The notes beneath the pieces are model-generated. The model did not search any database, was not told where the DNA came from, and was given only the letters and a program-made list of their open reading frames with translations. A stretch of 18,309 nucleotides of DNA from SbD1 sp049300095 (GTDB lineage Bacteria > Desulfobacterota > Syntrophobacteria > Syntrophobacterales > Syntrophobacteraceae): contig JBAQYM010000216.1 of the NCBI GenBank assembly GCA_049300095.1, positions 1-18,309 of the forward strand, written 5' to 3'. The position numbers and the translations under genes were made by a program. This document shows, one piece after another, positions 1-8,500 of the stretch (its first letter is position 1; every line of letters begins with the position of its first letter).

Positions 1-17
1 CCGCCCTTTAAACGTAG

Positions 18-38
18 GGGCGGGGTTGATCCCCGCCC
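18..38. repeat. GC-rich hairpin
   Basis: Arm GGGCGGGG at 18-25, a 5-base loop and the exact complementary arm at 31-38. There is no T-tract, so a dispersed hairpin repeat is likelier than a terminator. Confidence 0.5.
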
Positions 39-77
39 GGACTGCCGGAAGCCGAGACTTTTTTCAAAAACCCCTTA

Positions 78-92
78 TTTGGGCAACAGCCC
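78..92 (+). repeat. TTTGGGCAACAGCCC dispersed motif, copy 1
   Basis: Exact TTTGGGCAACAGCCC. The same motif or its complement recurs at 852, 5151, 17937 and 18025, with diverged relatives at 3865, 11196 and 11490. All copies lie between genes. Confidence 0.6.
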
Positions 93-169
93 CTCAACCC
101 CGCCCCAAACTCCAGGCCCCGCCAGACGCAAATGCACAAACGCGTGAGTCGGAGTGCGGGCCGGACCGG

Positions 170-197
170 TTGACATCTTGGTCCCCGCCATTAACAT
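170..197 (+). promoter_or_regulatory. Putative sigma-70 promoter for the small membrane protein
   Basis: TTGACA at 170-175 is a perfect -35 hexamer. After 16 bases comes TAACAT at 192-197, matching the -10 consensus at 4 of 6 positions. The predicted transcript would start near 204, about 58 bases before the ATG at 262. The weak -10 keeps confidence moderate. Confidence 0.4.
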
Positions 198-261
198 CTA
201 TTAGCAGTTATCAATTGTTCTCGAATCAGAATTGTTTTTTGCTCAGAAAAGGAGACCGGCC

Positions 262-465
262 ATGTTCGGGCTAGCTTTCATAGTTCTTTTCTTTAGCCTT
301 GCGAGCACGGTGATCGGATTGTCCGGGGAAGCCGGAAGTCTATCCCTGTACGCAAGCGTCGCCGCTATCGTTTTCCTGGTCGCCTCGATGGCGGCCCTGT
401 CGATCAAGTGGAAACCGAGGTCAACCTGTTTCATTTATCCGACTTTCTCGTGCAGCGTCCCCTAG
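262..465 (+). CDS. Small two-helix membrane protein
   Basis: A 67-residue protein of unknown function. The ATG at 262 is preceded by an AAGGAG Shine-Dalgarno at 248-253; an in-frame upstream ATG at 232 lacks one. Residues 2-20 and about 30-48 form two hydrophobic helices separated by a small Gly/Glu/Ser-rich turn. This resembles the small YtjA/DUF1328-type membrane proteins in size and topology, but the match is weak. The C-terminal tail after helix two (from about residue 50) is basic, then contains two Cys and aromatic residues. A putative promoter upstream (170-197) and a strong intrinsic terminator downstream (495-542) support a monocistronic gene. The product would sit in the inner membrane; no function is assigned. 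Confidence 0.6.
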   Translation: MFGLAFIVLFFSLASTVIGLSGEAGSLSLYASVAAIVFLVASMAALSIKWKPRSTCFIYPTFSCSVP

Positions 466-494
466 GCACTTGCCGGATAGTCCTCACGCGAAAA

Positions 495-542
495 AGCCCC
501 CGCCTTCCCGGATTGTCCGGGAAGGAACGGGGGCTGTTTTTT
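495..542 (+). terminator. Rho-independent terminator
   Basis: A long hairpin: AGCCCCCG at 495-502 pairs with CGGGGGCT at 528-535, and CCTTCCCGG with CCGGGAAGG inside it. It is followed by TGTTTTTT. It lies 30 bases after the stop of the small membrane protein gene. The A-tract before the hairpin could make it bidirectional. Confidence 0.85.
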
Positions 543-693
543 GCGTCGTCCCTACACCCGCGCCGACGGCCATGCCTCCGGTCCCTCAGCTCAATCTCAG
601 CCCCCCATTCCTCGTTCCCATGCGCCCGAGGCTGTTGCCAGAATCGCATGTGGTGAAATTGCAATGCAATCCAGATTTCGCTTGAGACCTGAG

Positions 694-802
694 GACCGTC
701 ATTCCCGCAGTGTTTCTGGGCGGGAATCCAGTGTCTTTCCCGACCATCCCAAAACGCAAAGCCGCTGGATTCCCGCCCAGAAACACCGCGGGAATGACGG
801 TC
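694..802. repeat. 109-bp palindromic MITE-like element, copy 1
   Basis: Two 38-base arms (694-731 and 765-802) are inverted complements with a single mismatch, separated by a 33-base centre. Arms begin GACCGTCATTCCCGC and end GGCGGGAATCCAG. A second copy of the same size lies at 11262-11370, and a related single hairpin at 5219-5245. It encodes no protein, so any mobility would need a transposase in trans. Confidence 0.8.
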
Positions 803-851
803 TTAACGTGCCGACCTGAGCGTAATTTACAATCAATTTGCCGTAAGTTGA

Positions 852-866
852 TTTGGGCAACAGTCC
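852..866 (+). repeat. TTTGGGCAACAGTCC dispersed motif, copy 2
   Basis: Matches the motif at 78-92 with one substitution (AGTCC for AGCCC). It lies between the palindromic element and the heptamer array. Confidence 0.5.
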
Positions 867-962
867 GCGGAGCATGGGGACCCGGAACAGATTTCTCGCT
901 GGCGCTCGAAATGACATTCATTAATGCCTGACAGTTCGGTCGTGTCCAAAATCCCCGTCCAG

Positions 963-1081
963 CATCTAACATCCGACATCGACCATCCAACGTCCACCAT
1001 CCACCATCTCACATCCAACATCCAACATCCAACATCCAACATCCAACATCCAACATCCAACATCCAACATCCAACATCCAC
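963..1081. repeat. Heptamer array A (CATCCAA, 17 units)
   Basis: Seventeen tandem 7-base units. The right half is nearly perfect CATCCAA; the left half is degenerate (CATCTAA, CATCCGA, CATCGAC and similar). The array ends 6 bases before the stop codon of the glnD-like gene (1088-1090). The complement, GATGTTG, is the unit that opens array B at 8845, so the two loci share a repeat family in opposite orientation. Confidence 0.9.
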
Positions 1082-1087
1082 CGCGCC

Positions 1088-3673
1088 CTAATCCCACTCC
1101 GCCTTCCCGTCCAGGCAGAAGCGCAGGGCCTTCTTTATTTCCTCGGTCTGTTCGGGGTCGGTGACCTTTTCGCGCTTGTCGGTCCGGATGTAGAAAACGT
1201 CGGCGACCTGGTCGTTTTTTGTGGTGATTTTGGCGACGTAGATGCGGATCTGGAGTTCGTGAAGGGTCCGGCTGATGGTGTAGAGAAGCCCGATGCGGTC
1301 GACGGTATATACTTCGAGGATGGTGTAAACGGCGGAGGAGCCGTTATCGATGATAATCTGGCTCGGCGCGGAGCGCAAAACCTTGCGTGGGCGGCCCCTG
1401 CGCTCCGAATGGGCGGCGATGCGGTAGTCGAGGGCGAGTTTGCCCTTGAGAAGGCGGTCCATGTCGTTTCGCACGGCTTCCCAGTCCATCGCGGCCCCCA
1501 TCCTTTCGGGCAGGCGGCACTGGAAGATGAGAAGGGCAATTTCGTCGTTCATCGTGAACACCTGGGCGCTCGTGATGTTGAGGCCGTGCAGCGTGAGGAT
1601 CCCGGCCGACCTCGCGAGCAGGCCCGCCTTGTCCCAGCTCATGATGGTGATTTCCGCCGTCTCTTTGCCCGACACGGCCTCCCAGACAAAGGGCTCGGTC
1701 GAGGTCCGCAGACGCCGTCCGAGGCGCAGGTGCCTGACGATCTCCTCGGGCGAAAGGGAAATGAGATACCGGGGAGCGAGCTGCGAGAAATAAGTTTCCA
1801 ACTCGGCCGGGAGCATGATGTCTGACACCCGTTCCTCGACCATGCTTCGCACCCTGGAGATTCTGTCGGCTATTATCTGCGTGCTCGGCTCGCCCTTTTC
1901 GAGCACGTTCGCGATGCTGCGGTAGAGGAGCATCACGGGGGTGTCGCGCCATTTTTCACGCCCGTGCGGCCCCGTGGACATCATGTCGGCAAACGTGAGC
2001 AGGACGAGCTGATCGAGGTATTCTTTCTTCCCGATGGCGGTCGTGCAGTTGCCGATCATCTCCTGGTCGGCGAGGTCGCGCATCGAGGCGCTGTCGATGA
2101 GCAGGAGGTGTTGGGAGACAAGAAACTGCACGGTTTCGGTTTCCCGGGGGGGGAGGCCCAGCCTCCTTGCGACGGCGGGTATCATTTCACCGCCCCTCAG
2201 GGCGTGCTTCGCGCCGGAGCTTTTTCCAAGATCGTGGAGAAGCCCCGCGAGCAGGAGCAGGGCCGGGTCGGCGATCTCGGCCGCCACCTGCGTGAGTCCC
2301 GGCTCGACACGGGCGTACCGGCCGGCGAGCAGCTTTTTCAGTTCGGCGCAGGTCCGGAGGTGGTGCTCGTGGACCGGGTAGAGGTGGAACGCGTCGTGCT
2401 GGACCAGCCCGTGAACCGAGGCCAGTTCGGGAACGAGCGCCGTGAGGAGGCCGAGGTCGTAGAAGCGCCTCAGAATGGTAAGCTCGGGCGTGTCGGCCCT
2501 CAGGAGTTCGAACAGTTCATACTTTACGGCGGGGTCGCCCGCCGCGGAATCGAGGACGTTTCTGTTGTGTGAAATCCACTGCCGCGTGACGTTTGCCAGG
2601 CCCAGGCCGCGCGCCGCGGCCAGGGCGAACAGGTGAACGAGGTGCCCCGCCGATGCCGGATAGCGCTCGGTCTGGATGTGGAGCTTCCCCGAGCGCGCGA
2701 CCACGCCGTCCTCGACATCGACGCCCCGTTCATCGGAGCGGGCGGCCCTGGTCTCGCAAAGCTTTTCCCAGAACTCGCGGGACACTTCCGCCACCCCGTG
2801 GAAAAGCTGGTGCACGTGCTGCATGAAGATTTCGACCGGGAGAAAGCCGGACCTTTCCAGGTAGCCCAATTTTTTTGCGATATTTTCCTGGTCGCGCGCG
2901 AGCAGAACGCCGTCCGGCCGCCCGGAGGCGACCCTGAGCAGGGTCAGGTAGCGGCTGAGCGATTTTTCCGCCTGGAGGAGAAAATCCACCTCCTGGCGCA
3001 GGAGGTACCCCTGAAATATGGCATCCTCGAGGCTTCGGATATTTGACGCAATCCGGCACCCGGCCCGAATCGCGCTGATCTCGGAAAGGCCTCCGGGGTT
3101 TTGCTCGATGTCGGGTTCGAGCCAGCCCTGGGCCTTATCGAGCACTTTCTGGCGCGATTTTACCGACTCGAAGAGCGAGCGGAGCAACTGTTCCCGGTTT
3201 TTTTCGACGTGGGCGTCCACGGCCTTGTCGAGTTGCTCGGCAAGGGCCCGGTTTCCGGAAATGTATCGCAGGTCCAGGAGATCTTGCAGCAGGGCGCCGT
3301 TATCCCGGGCCATGTCGGCGATCTGTTCGACCGTCCCCTGGAGGGCCTCGACCGTCCAGCCCGCTTCGCCGAGCGGCGCGGTGATCTCGTCAATCCAGGA
3401 ATCCCTGAAGGAAGACTCTTCGGCGTGCAGACACAGGATGGGCACGGGCTGCACGGGGCCGGAAACCCCGCGTCCGAACGTCCCGAGGGCAAGGATCGCC
3501 CCCGCCGCCCTGAAGGCTTCCGAGTTGCCCGTGAGGCGATTGGCCAGCCGATTGTAGATCGAAATTATGGCGATTTCGAGAAGGCTCGTGTGGCGGTCCA
3601 GGGCCTGCTCGCTGCACTCATCGAGGATCAGCTCGCGCTGTTTCCTCAGTGATTCCGAGATATTCTGAATCAT
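1088..3673 (-). CDS. glnD: GlnD-family protein with degenerate nucleotidyltransferase domain
   Basis: An 861-residue relative of the bifunctional PII uridylyltransferase/uridylyl-removing enzyme. I prefer the ATG at 3673 because GGAG lies 6 bases upstream; a GTG at 3700 would add nine residues without a good ribosome site. Order: nucleotidyltransferase-like region (about 45-130), the GlnD linker with its EPDIEQNPGGL motif (about 186-196), HD domain (about 425-590; GLLHDLGK with HD at 480-481 and a further His in KHA), and two C-terminal ACT domains (about 680-750 and 780-850). The family sequence GGYGRGELxPxSDxDLL is here GTFGRGVSGPVQPVPIL, so both catalytic Asp residues are gone. In known GlnD the HD domain removes UMP from PII and the ACT domains sense glutamine. 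I infer loss of UMP transfer with hydrolase and sensing possibly kept. A specialised paralogue is possible; no glnB or glnK is in the window. Confidence 0.85.
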   Translation of the reverse strand: MIQNISESLRKQRELILDECSEQALDRHTSLLEIAIISIYNRLANRLTGNSEAFRAAGAILALGTFGRGVSGPVQPVPILCLHAEESSFRDSWIDEITAPLGEAGWTVEALQGTVEQIADMARDNGALLQDLLDLRYISGNRALAEQLDKAVDAHVEKNREQLLRSLFESVKSRQKVLDKAQGWLEPDIEQNPGGLSEISAIRAGCRIASNIRSLEDAIFQGYLLRQEVDFLLQAEKSLSRYLTLLRVASGRPDGVLLARDQENIAKKLGYLERSGFLPVEIFMQHVHQLFHGVAEVSREFWEKLCETRAARSDERGVDVEDGVVARSGKLHIQTERYPASAGHLVHLFALAAARGLGLANVTRQWISHNRNVLDSAAGDPAVKYELFELLRADTPELTILRRFYDLGLLTALVPELASVHGLVQHDAFHLYPVHEHHLRTCAELKKLLAGRYARVEPGLTQVAAEIADPALLLLAGLLHDLGKSSGAKHALRGGEMIPAVARRLGLPPRETETVQFLVSQHLLLIDSASMRDLADQEMIGNCTTAIGKKEYLDQLVLLTFADMMSTGPHGREKWRDTPVMLLYRSIANVLEKGEPSTQIIADRISRVRSMVEERVSDIMLPAELETYFSQLAPRYLISLSPEEIVRHLRLGRRLRTSTEPFVWEAVSGKETAEITIMSWDKAGLLARSAGILTLHGLNITSAQVFTMNDEIALLIFQCRLPERMGAAMDWEAVRNDMDRLLKGKLALDYRIAAHSERRGRPRKVLRSAPSQIIIDNGSSAVYTILEVYTVDRIGLLYTISRTLHELQIRIYVAKITTKNDQVADVFYIRTDKREKVTDPEQTEEIKKALRFCLDGKAEWD

Positions 3674-3989
3674 CTTCTTCTCCGCGATCCGGTTGCTCAC
3701 CGGAAAATTCCACTCCGCTCCGTCCCTTGGGATGCAACATCATACCGGTGCGGCGTTCAAAAATAGAGGAAATTCGGTAATCTTATTTAATTCAGGCCGG
3801 GGCGGGAAAAAAGGGGGGAAGGTGAAATTGTTTTTGTTTGATACCGTGGGAGGTGCGGGGGAACGGGCTGTTGCACGAATGAGGGCTTTTCGATTTATTT
3901 AAGTAAATGCTTGCGGTTTAGTTTTCTCACATAATTTCACCCATTTCATATAAGCAAGGTCACATCCAGCGGTGTTGCACGAGATAATT
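3674..3989. other. Intergenic region upstream of the glnD-like gene
   Basis: No gene is seen in these 316 bases. Composition shifts from GC-rich near the glnD start to AT-rich near the cassette at 3990. It holds two related motifs, GGGCTGTTGCACGAA at 3865-3879 and GTGTTGCACGAGATAAT at 3973-3989. The glnD-like promoter should lie here, but I cannot point to clear hexamers. Confidence 0.55.
3865..3879 (-). repeat. Diverged copy of the GGGCTGTTGC motif
   Basis: GGGCTGTTGCACGAA shares GGGCTGTTGC with the complement of TTTGGGCAACAGCCC. A second TGTTGCACGA lies about 105 bases downstream at 3974, and a near-identical inverted sequence at 11490-11507. Confidence 0.4.
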
Positions 3990-4631
3990 TCATTTCATTT
4001 GACTAATATTTCCAGCTATCCATTCTTTTATAAAATCAAGGTATTCAGGGACAGGCATGAATTCTAGGTCCCTGTCTTTGAAGCCATCTCTCTCCCTTGC
4101 TTCACTAAAGTCAGCCATAAATTCGTTGAAGCGTTCCCATATTCTTGTCGCGCTGGGGGCCTTCTTTAAGCCCAATTCAGTAAACCAGTTGCGAACCTGC
4201 AATACGAGAGTTTCCGGATCGTTATTGTGGCTCTTGATGTCGGAATTTGACAAATCAGATAATGCTTTTTGATATCGATACTTGTCTTTCTCTAAAATTA
4301 GACATGTTTTTGACTGCAAAACGCCTTCATTGGCAAGTCTACAGCCAATATCTATCCCAAGCTCAAGGGGCATATTCAGCCTGTAATACTCGCCCTTTTT
4401 ACTCGATTGGATTCGAGAGATATCATGGATACTATATTTGGAATATTGGATCAGGCTGCAAATTTTATTGATCCTTGCTTCTCCTGAGTCAAACCTCTCA
4501 GATGCTATCCTGGGATTGTACTCAAGGAAGATAACGGTAAACAAGAGCGGCCTTAGCAAGGGTATATATTCAGAATCAAATGGACAGTTTATGAAAACGT
4601 TCCTCGAAAAATCCTCACCCAAGGAGCTCAT
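3990..4631 (-). CDS. TIR/nucleoside 2-deoxyribosyltransferase-like protein
   Basis: A 213-residue soluble protein. The N-terminus has NVFINCPFDSEY (11-22), a beta-strand then CPFD as in families that begin FVSCPFD. A central SKYSIHDIS (64-72, D70) follows, then MPLELGIDIG (87-96) with a conserved-looking E90. Nucleoside 2-deoxyribosyltransferase and TIR-like folds carry an Asp at a strand end and a catalytic Glu in an ExG motif in this order, so I infer an N-glycosidase-type or nucleotide-binding fold. The assignment rests on motif order, not on a search. The start ATG overlaps the stop of the upstream DUF2188 gene in an ATGA, implying translational coupling. Base composition is clearly AT-richer than the flanking genes, suggesting acquisition. 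Substrate and function are unknown; a role in defence is a hypothesis. Confidence 0.5.
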   Translation of the reverse strand: MSSLGEDFSRNVFINCPFDSEYIPLLRPLLFTVIFLEYNPRIASERFDSGEARINKICSLIQYSKYSIHDISRIQSSKKGEYYRLNMPLELGIDIGCRLANEGVLQSKTCLILEKDKYRYQKALSDLSNSDIKSHNNDPETLVLQVRNWFTELGLKKAPSATRIWERFNEFMADFSEARERDGFKDRDLEFMPVPEYLDFIKEWIAGNISQMK

Positions 4632-4858
4632 GCGTTCTTCTCAGGCCTTTCCCATCTCTGAATCGAACCATCTTTCTTATGGACTATGACGTCATGGCCT
4701 TTTGAGAGCTTTCTGGCCCCGTCCACCGCAGCCTCTTTCTTATCGAAAAGCTTGCTCGCCTTCGTGTTGCCCTCTTTCTTAATGGCCCAGCCATCCTTTC
4801 GTGAAATTACATGAACTCTCTGGGTCTTTTGGCTACTGGAAGCTGATCGTTTTGCCAT
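4628..4858 (-). CDS. DUF2188 domain protein
   Basis: A 76-residue basic protein. The start at 4858 is chosen because AGAGAGG lies 7 bases upstream; longer in-frame extensions have no such site. Residues about 14-70 match the DUF2188 pattern: VHVISRKDGWAIKKEGNTKA, then KKEAAVDGARKLSKGHDVIVHKKDGSI near the C-terminus with the typical closing IHxxDGxI-like strand. DUF2188 proteins are small, of unknown biochemical role, and often found near mobile or stress genes. The Ser/Lys-rich first dozen residues look disordered. Its stop overlaps the next gene's start by 4 bases, so the two should be made together and may act as partners. Confidence 0.75.
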   Translation of the reverse strand: MAKRSASSSQKTQRVHVISRKDGWAIKKEGNTKASKLFDKKEAAVDGARKLSKGHDVIVHKKDGSIQRWERPEKNA

Positions 4859-5150
4859 TTTGAAGCCTCTCTCTTGTTGTACTCGACCGATTCTCGGCGC
4901 TAACCAATGCCTCCGCGTCTGGCGGATCTTGTTGTGCGAATTATGAGGTATTTTCCACAGAAGTTCAAGAAAACACAAGCCGAATTATCCCTGCTCCGAC
5001 CTCGTGGAAATCGTCGGCACTCGTCAGCCTATCTCCAACATCAAGGTCCGCACGTCTGGGCGACCTGTGAGCGTTGTATTGAGACGCAAAACGGGGTCGG
5101 GCCACGATAACATCTTCCTAATTAATCGGCATCCGAGAAGACACCTGCGG

Positions 5151-5165
5151 TTTGGGCAACAGCCC
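5151..5165 (+). repeat. TTTGGGCAACAGCCC dispersed motif, copy 3
   Basis: Identical over all 15 bases to the copy at 78-92. Confidence 0.6.
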
Positions 5166-5190
5166 GAATCCCCCCGCACCCCCAGGGTTT

Positions 5191-5218
5191 CGTCCACACG
5201 CGCGGGCGCGTGTGGACG
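5191..5218. repeat. Perfect 13-bp inverted repeat
   Basis: Arm CGTCCACACGCGC at 5191-5203 and its exact complement at 5206-5218, with a 2-base centre. It lies 31 bases beyond the YHS gene stop on the minus strand, so it may end or stabilise the efflux transcript, though no T-tract follows. Confidence 0.7.
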
Positions 5219-5248
5219 CTGGGTTCCGGCTTCCGCCGGAATGACGAG
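5219..5248. repeat. Short hairpin repeat related to the MITE ends
   Basis: TTCCGGC at 5224-5230 pairs with GCCGGAA at 5235-5241 around a TTCC loop, followed by TGACG. The pattern (CTGG near one end, GGAATGACG at the other) resembles the arms of the element at 694-802. It sits 7 bases from the YHS stop codon. Confidence 0.5.
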
Positions 5249-5506
5249 CTACTTCGCAGGCGCCGCCTGCTCGGCGTCCATCTTGTTCATGTACTTGGCC
5301 GGATCGCTCTTGAACTTTTCGATGCAGTCCTTGCAGCAAAAGAAGACGCGCTTCCCCTGATGATCCGTGTAGACCTTCTCGTCGACCTTGTAGCCCATTA
5401 CAGGACATTTCGTCTGGGCCTGCGCATACGACATGCTCACCATGGACCCCAGGAAAAACAATCCCGCCACTGCCGCACATACCGCAACCAACTTGATTTT
5501 CCGCAT
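5249..5506 (-). CDS. Secreted YHS-domain metal-binding protein
   Basis: An 85-residue periplasmic protein. Residues 1-28 are a signal peptide (basic start, hydrophobic core, SYA before the likely cleavage site). The mature part is one YHS domain: CPVMGYKV (C34), a YTD strand and FFCCKDCIEKF (C57, C58, C61), then the family's DPAKYM. YHS and the related TRASH domains bind soft metals through these Cys residues. The ATG at 5506 has AAGGAAGG upstream. The gene starts 45 bases after cusA and on the same strand, so it is probably the last gene of the cusB-cusA transcript and may bind periplasmic Cu(I) or Ag(I) near the pump. The family assignment is firm; the chaperone role is inferred. Confidence 0.85.
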   Translation of the reverse strand: MRKIKLVAVCAAVAGLFFLGSMVSMSYAQAQTKCPVMGYKVDEKVYTDHQGKRVFFCCKDCIEKFKSDPAKYMNKMDAEQAAPAK

Positions 5507-5551
5507 TTTGCCTTCCTTGATCGATTCAGGTTTCTAAAACTCCGGCCTTTT

Positions 5552-8500
5552 TCAAGCGCCACTTTGAACGGGTTGCTCCTTTTTCACATAGAAATGCCAC
5601 CGCCAGACTTCGTAGATGGCGGGGTAGACGAGCAGTTCCATCAAAAACGACGTGAAGATCCCGCCGACCATCGGCGCGGCGATGCGCTTCATCACGTCCG
5701 AGCCGGCCCCGACGGACCACATGATCGGGACGAGTCCCATGAACATTACCGCGACGGTCATGAACTTGGGCCGCAGCCTCTTTACGGCCCCGTCCACTAT
5801 CGCCTCGCGCAGGTCCTGCTTGGTTTTCATCAGCCCCTTGTCCCGCCGCGAGTAGTAGGCGAGGTCGAGATAGAGGAGCATGAAGACCCCCGTTTCCGCA
5901 TCCACCCCCATGAGCGCGATGAGGCCCACCACAACGGCAATGCTCAAATTGTAGCCCAGCAGGTGGAGGAGCCATATTGCCCCGACGGCCGAAAAGGGAA
6001 CGGCAAGGAGAATGATTAGCGTTTTCGCCGCCGAGCGGGTGTTCCAGTACATTAGCATTATGACGATAAACAATGTCAATGGGATGACGACCTTCATTCT
6101 TTCCCAGACCCGCACCATGTTTTCGTACTGGCCGCTCCAGGTGAGGGTGTATCCCGGTGGGAGCTTGACGTAAGCGTTGACGGCCTTCTTGGCGTCCTCG
6201 ACATAGCTTCCGACGTCGCGCCCCGCGATATCCACGTAGACATACCCGCTCAGGCGCGCGTTTTCATCCCGGATCATACCCGGACCCGAGATCAGCTTGA
6301 TATCGGCGACCTGTGCAATCGGGATCTGCGCCCCGCCCATCGTCGAAATCATGGTCCGCTTGAGGGTCTCGACCGTGCTCCGGTAGTCGCGCAGGTAGCG
6401 GATGTTTATGGGATAGCGCTCGCGGCCCTCGATTGTTGTCGAGATATTTTCGCCTCCCACCGCAGAGGTGATCGTGCTTTCGACCTGCGCGATGGTGAGC
6501 CCGTAGCGCGCGAGTTCCTCCCTTTTGAGCTCGAAGTCGAGGAAGTATCCACCCGTGGTGCGCTCCGCATAAACGCTCGAAGTTCCGGGCACTCCCTTTA
6601 TGGCCATCTCGATGCGCTGCCCCAGTTCCTGTATCTTGTTGAGGTCCGGGCCGAGAATCTTGATGCCCACGGGCGTGCGCACCCCCGTCGAGAGCATGTC
6701 GATCCTGGCCTTGATCGGCATGGTCCAGGCGTTTACGACCCCCGGTATCTGCATGGCCGCGTCGAGGCCTCCCGGTCCGCGGATGAGTTCCTCGGTGCTC
6801 CGGTGGTCCGGCCAAGCCCTTCGCAAAATGTCTTTGAGCCATTCCGGGGCCCAATCCGAATACCAGGTCGGGACCTTGGGCCACTCCGACTGCGGCTTGA
6901 GTATGATGACCGTTTCCATCATCGAGAACGGGGCCGGGTCGGTTGCCGTCTCGGCCCGTCCGGCCTTTCCGAATACGCGCTCGACTTCGGGGAAGGACTT
7001 TATGATCTTGTCCTGTATCTGGAGAACGCGCTGCGCCTCGGTAACCGATATGCCCGGAACGGTCGTGGGCATGTAGAGGAGAGCGCCCTCGTCGAGCGGG
7101 GGCATGAATTCCCACCCGAGCCGCTGGAAGACGGGGACGGTGAGAATGACAACCAGCGCGGCGGCCACAATGGTGGAGTACTGGTGCCTGAGCACGAATT
7201 CCACCACCGGGTGATAGACTTTCATGAGCGGGCGGCTGATCGGGTGGTTTTCCTCGCTGTGGATCTTGCCGACTAGGACGGCGTTGGCGAGGCGCGCGAG
7301 GAATCTCGGCCGGAACGAGAAGTCCTTCATATGCGTAAAAAGCAGCCGGATGGCCGGATCGAGCGTGATGGCGAGAAAGGCCGCGATTATCATCGAGAAG
7401 TTCTTGGTGAACGCGAGGGGCTTGAAGAGCCGCCCTTCCTGGGCTTCGAGCGCAAATACCGGCATGAACGACACCGCGATCACCAGCAGCGCGAAAAAGC
7501 TCGGTCCCCCGACCTCCTTGACCGCGCCGATGACGACGTTTTTAAAATCGCCCGGCCTGCCCTCGGCGTCCCAGTGCTCCAATTTCTTGTGCGTCTGCTC
7601 GACCACCACTATCGCCGCGTCCACCATGGCCCCGATCGCGATTGCGATCCCGCCCAGGGACATGATGTTGGCGGTTATTTTCATTTCGTACATGGGAATA
7701 AACGAAATGATCACCGCAATCGGTATGGTGATGATCGGGATGATGGCGCTCGGAATGTGCCACAGGAAGATCAGGATGACGAGGCTCACGATGATGAGTT
7801 CTTCGATCAGCGTCGCCTTGAGCGTTTTAATGGATCGTTCGATGAGGTCCGAGCGGTCGTAGGCGATGACCACCTCGACGCCCTTGGGAAGGTTGGGCGT
7901 GATTTCGGCGAGCTTGGCCTTGATCCTCTCGATTACCGTGAGGGCGTTTTCGTTATAGCGCATGATGACGATCCCGCCCACCGTCTCGCCCTCCCCGTCG
8001 AGTTCGGCCACGCCGCGGCGGATGTCGGGGCCGAGGACGGCGTTGCCGATATTTTTGACCAGGATCGGCGTCCCGCTCGTCTCGTTGGTCCCGACCACGA
8101 TGTTCTCGATGTCGGAGAGGTTCTTTATGTAGCCGCGCCCCCGAACCATGTATTCCCGGCCGGTAAGCTCGACCAGCCGCCCGCCCACGTCGTTATTGCC
8201 CTCGCGGATCGCCGTCATCACCTTTTCTATCGGGATCTTGTAGGTCAAAAGGGCGTTGGGGTCGATATTGACCTGGTACTGGCGCACGAACCCGCCCACC
8301 GGGGCGACTTCGGCAACGCCGGGCAGCGACTGGAGTTCATATTTCAGGAACCAGTCCTGTATCGAGCGCAACTCGGCAAGGTTGTGCTTTCCGGTCCTGT
8401 CCACCAGGGCGTACTGGAACACCCATCCAAGGGCCGTCATGTCGCGGGCGAGCTCCACCTGGACCCCCTGGGGGAGCTTCGGTAAAATGTTGCTCAGGTA

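Larger units (their letters stand above)
466..1087. other. Gene-free interval rich in repeats
   Basis: No reading frame here looks like a gene. The interval holds an intrinsic terminator (495-542), a 109-bp palindromic element (694-802), a TTTGGGCAACAGTCC motif (852-866) and a heptamer array (963-1081). Apparent frames through the array simply translate its 7-base repeats. Confidence 0.7.
4859..5248. other. Gene-free interval between DUF2188 and YHS genes
   Basis: No convincing gene in 390 bases. The left part should carry the promoter of the DUF2188 cassette. The right part holds a TTTGGGCAACAGCCC motif (5151-5165), a perfect 28-base palindrome (5191-5218) and a hairpin (5224-5241) beside the YHS stop codon. 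Confidence 0.6.

Noticed and set aside
963..1081. Possible CRISPR array from regular repeats
   Set aside because: Units are 7 bases with no spacers, so this is a tandem microsatellite. The same holds for 8845-8977 and 17356-17446.
833..1081. Minus-strand frame with repeated LDVGCWM
   Set aside because: It is only the translation of the heptamer array (three units give a 7-residue repeat), with no ribosome site.
7331..8485. A 384-codon plus-strand frame opposite cusA
   Set aside because: Antisense shadow of a well-conserved RND gene, rich in His, Asp and Arg, with no domain pattern.
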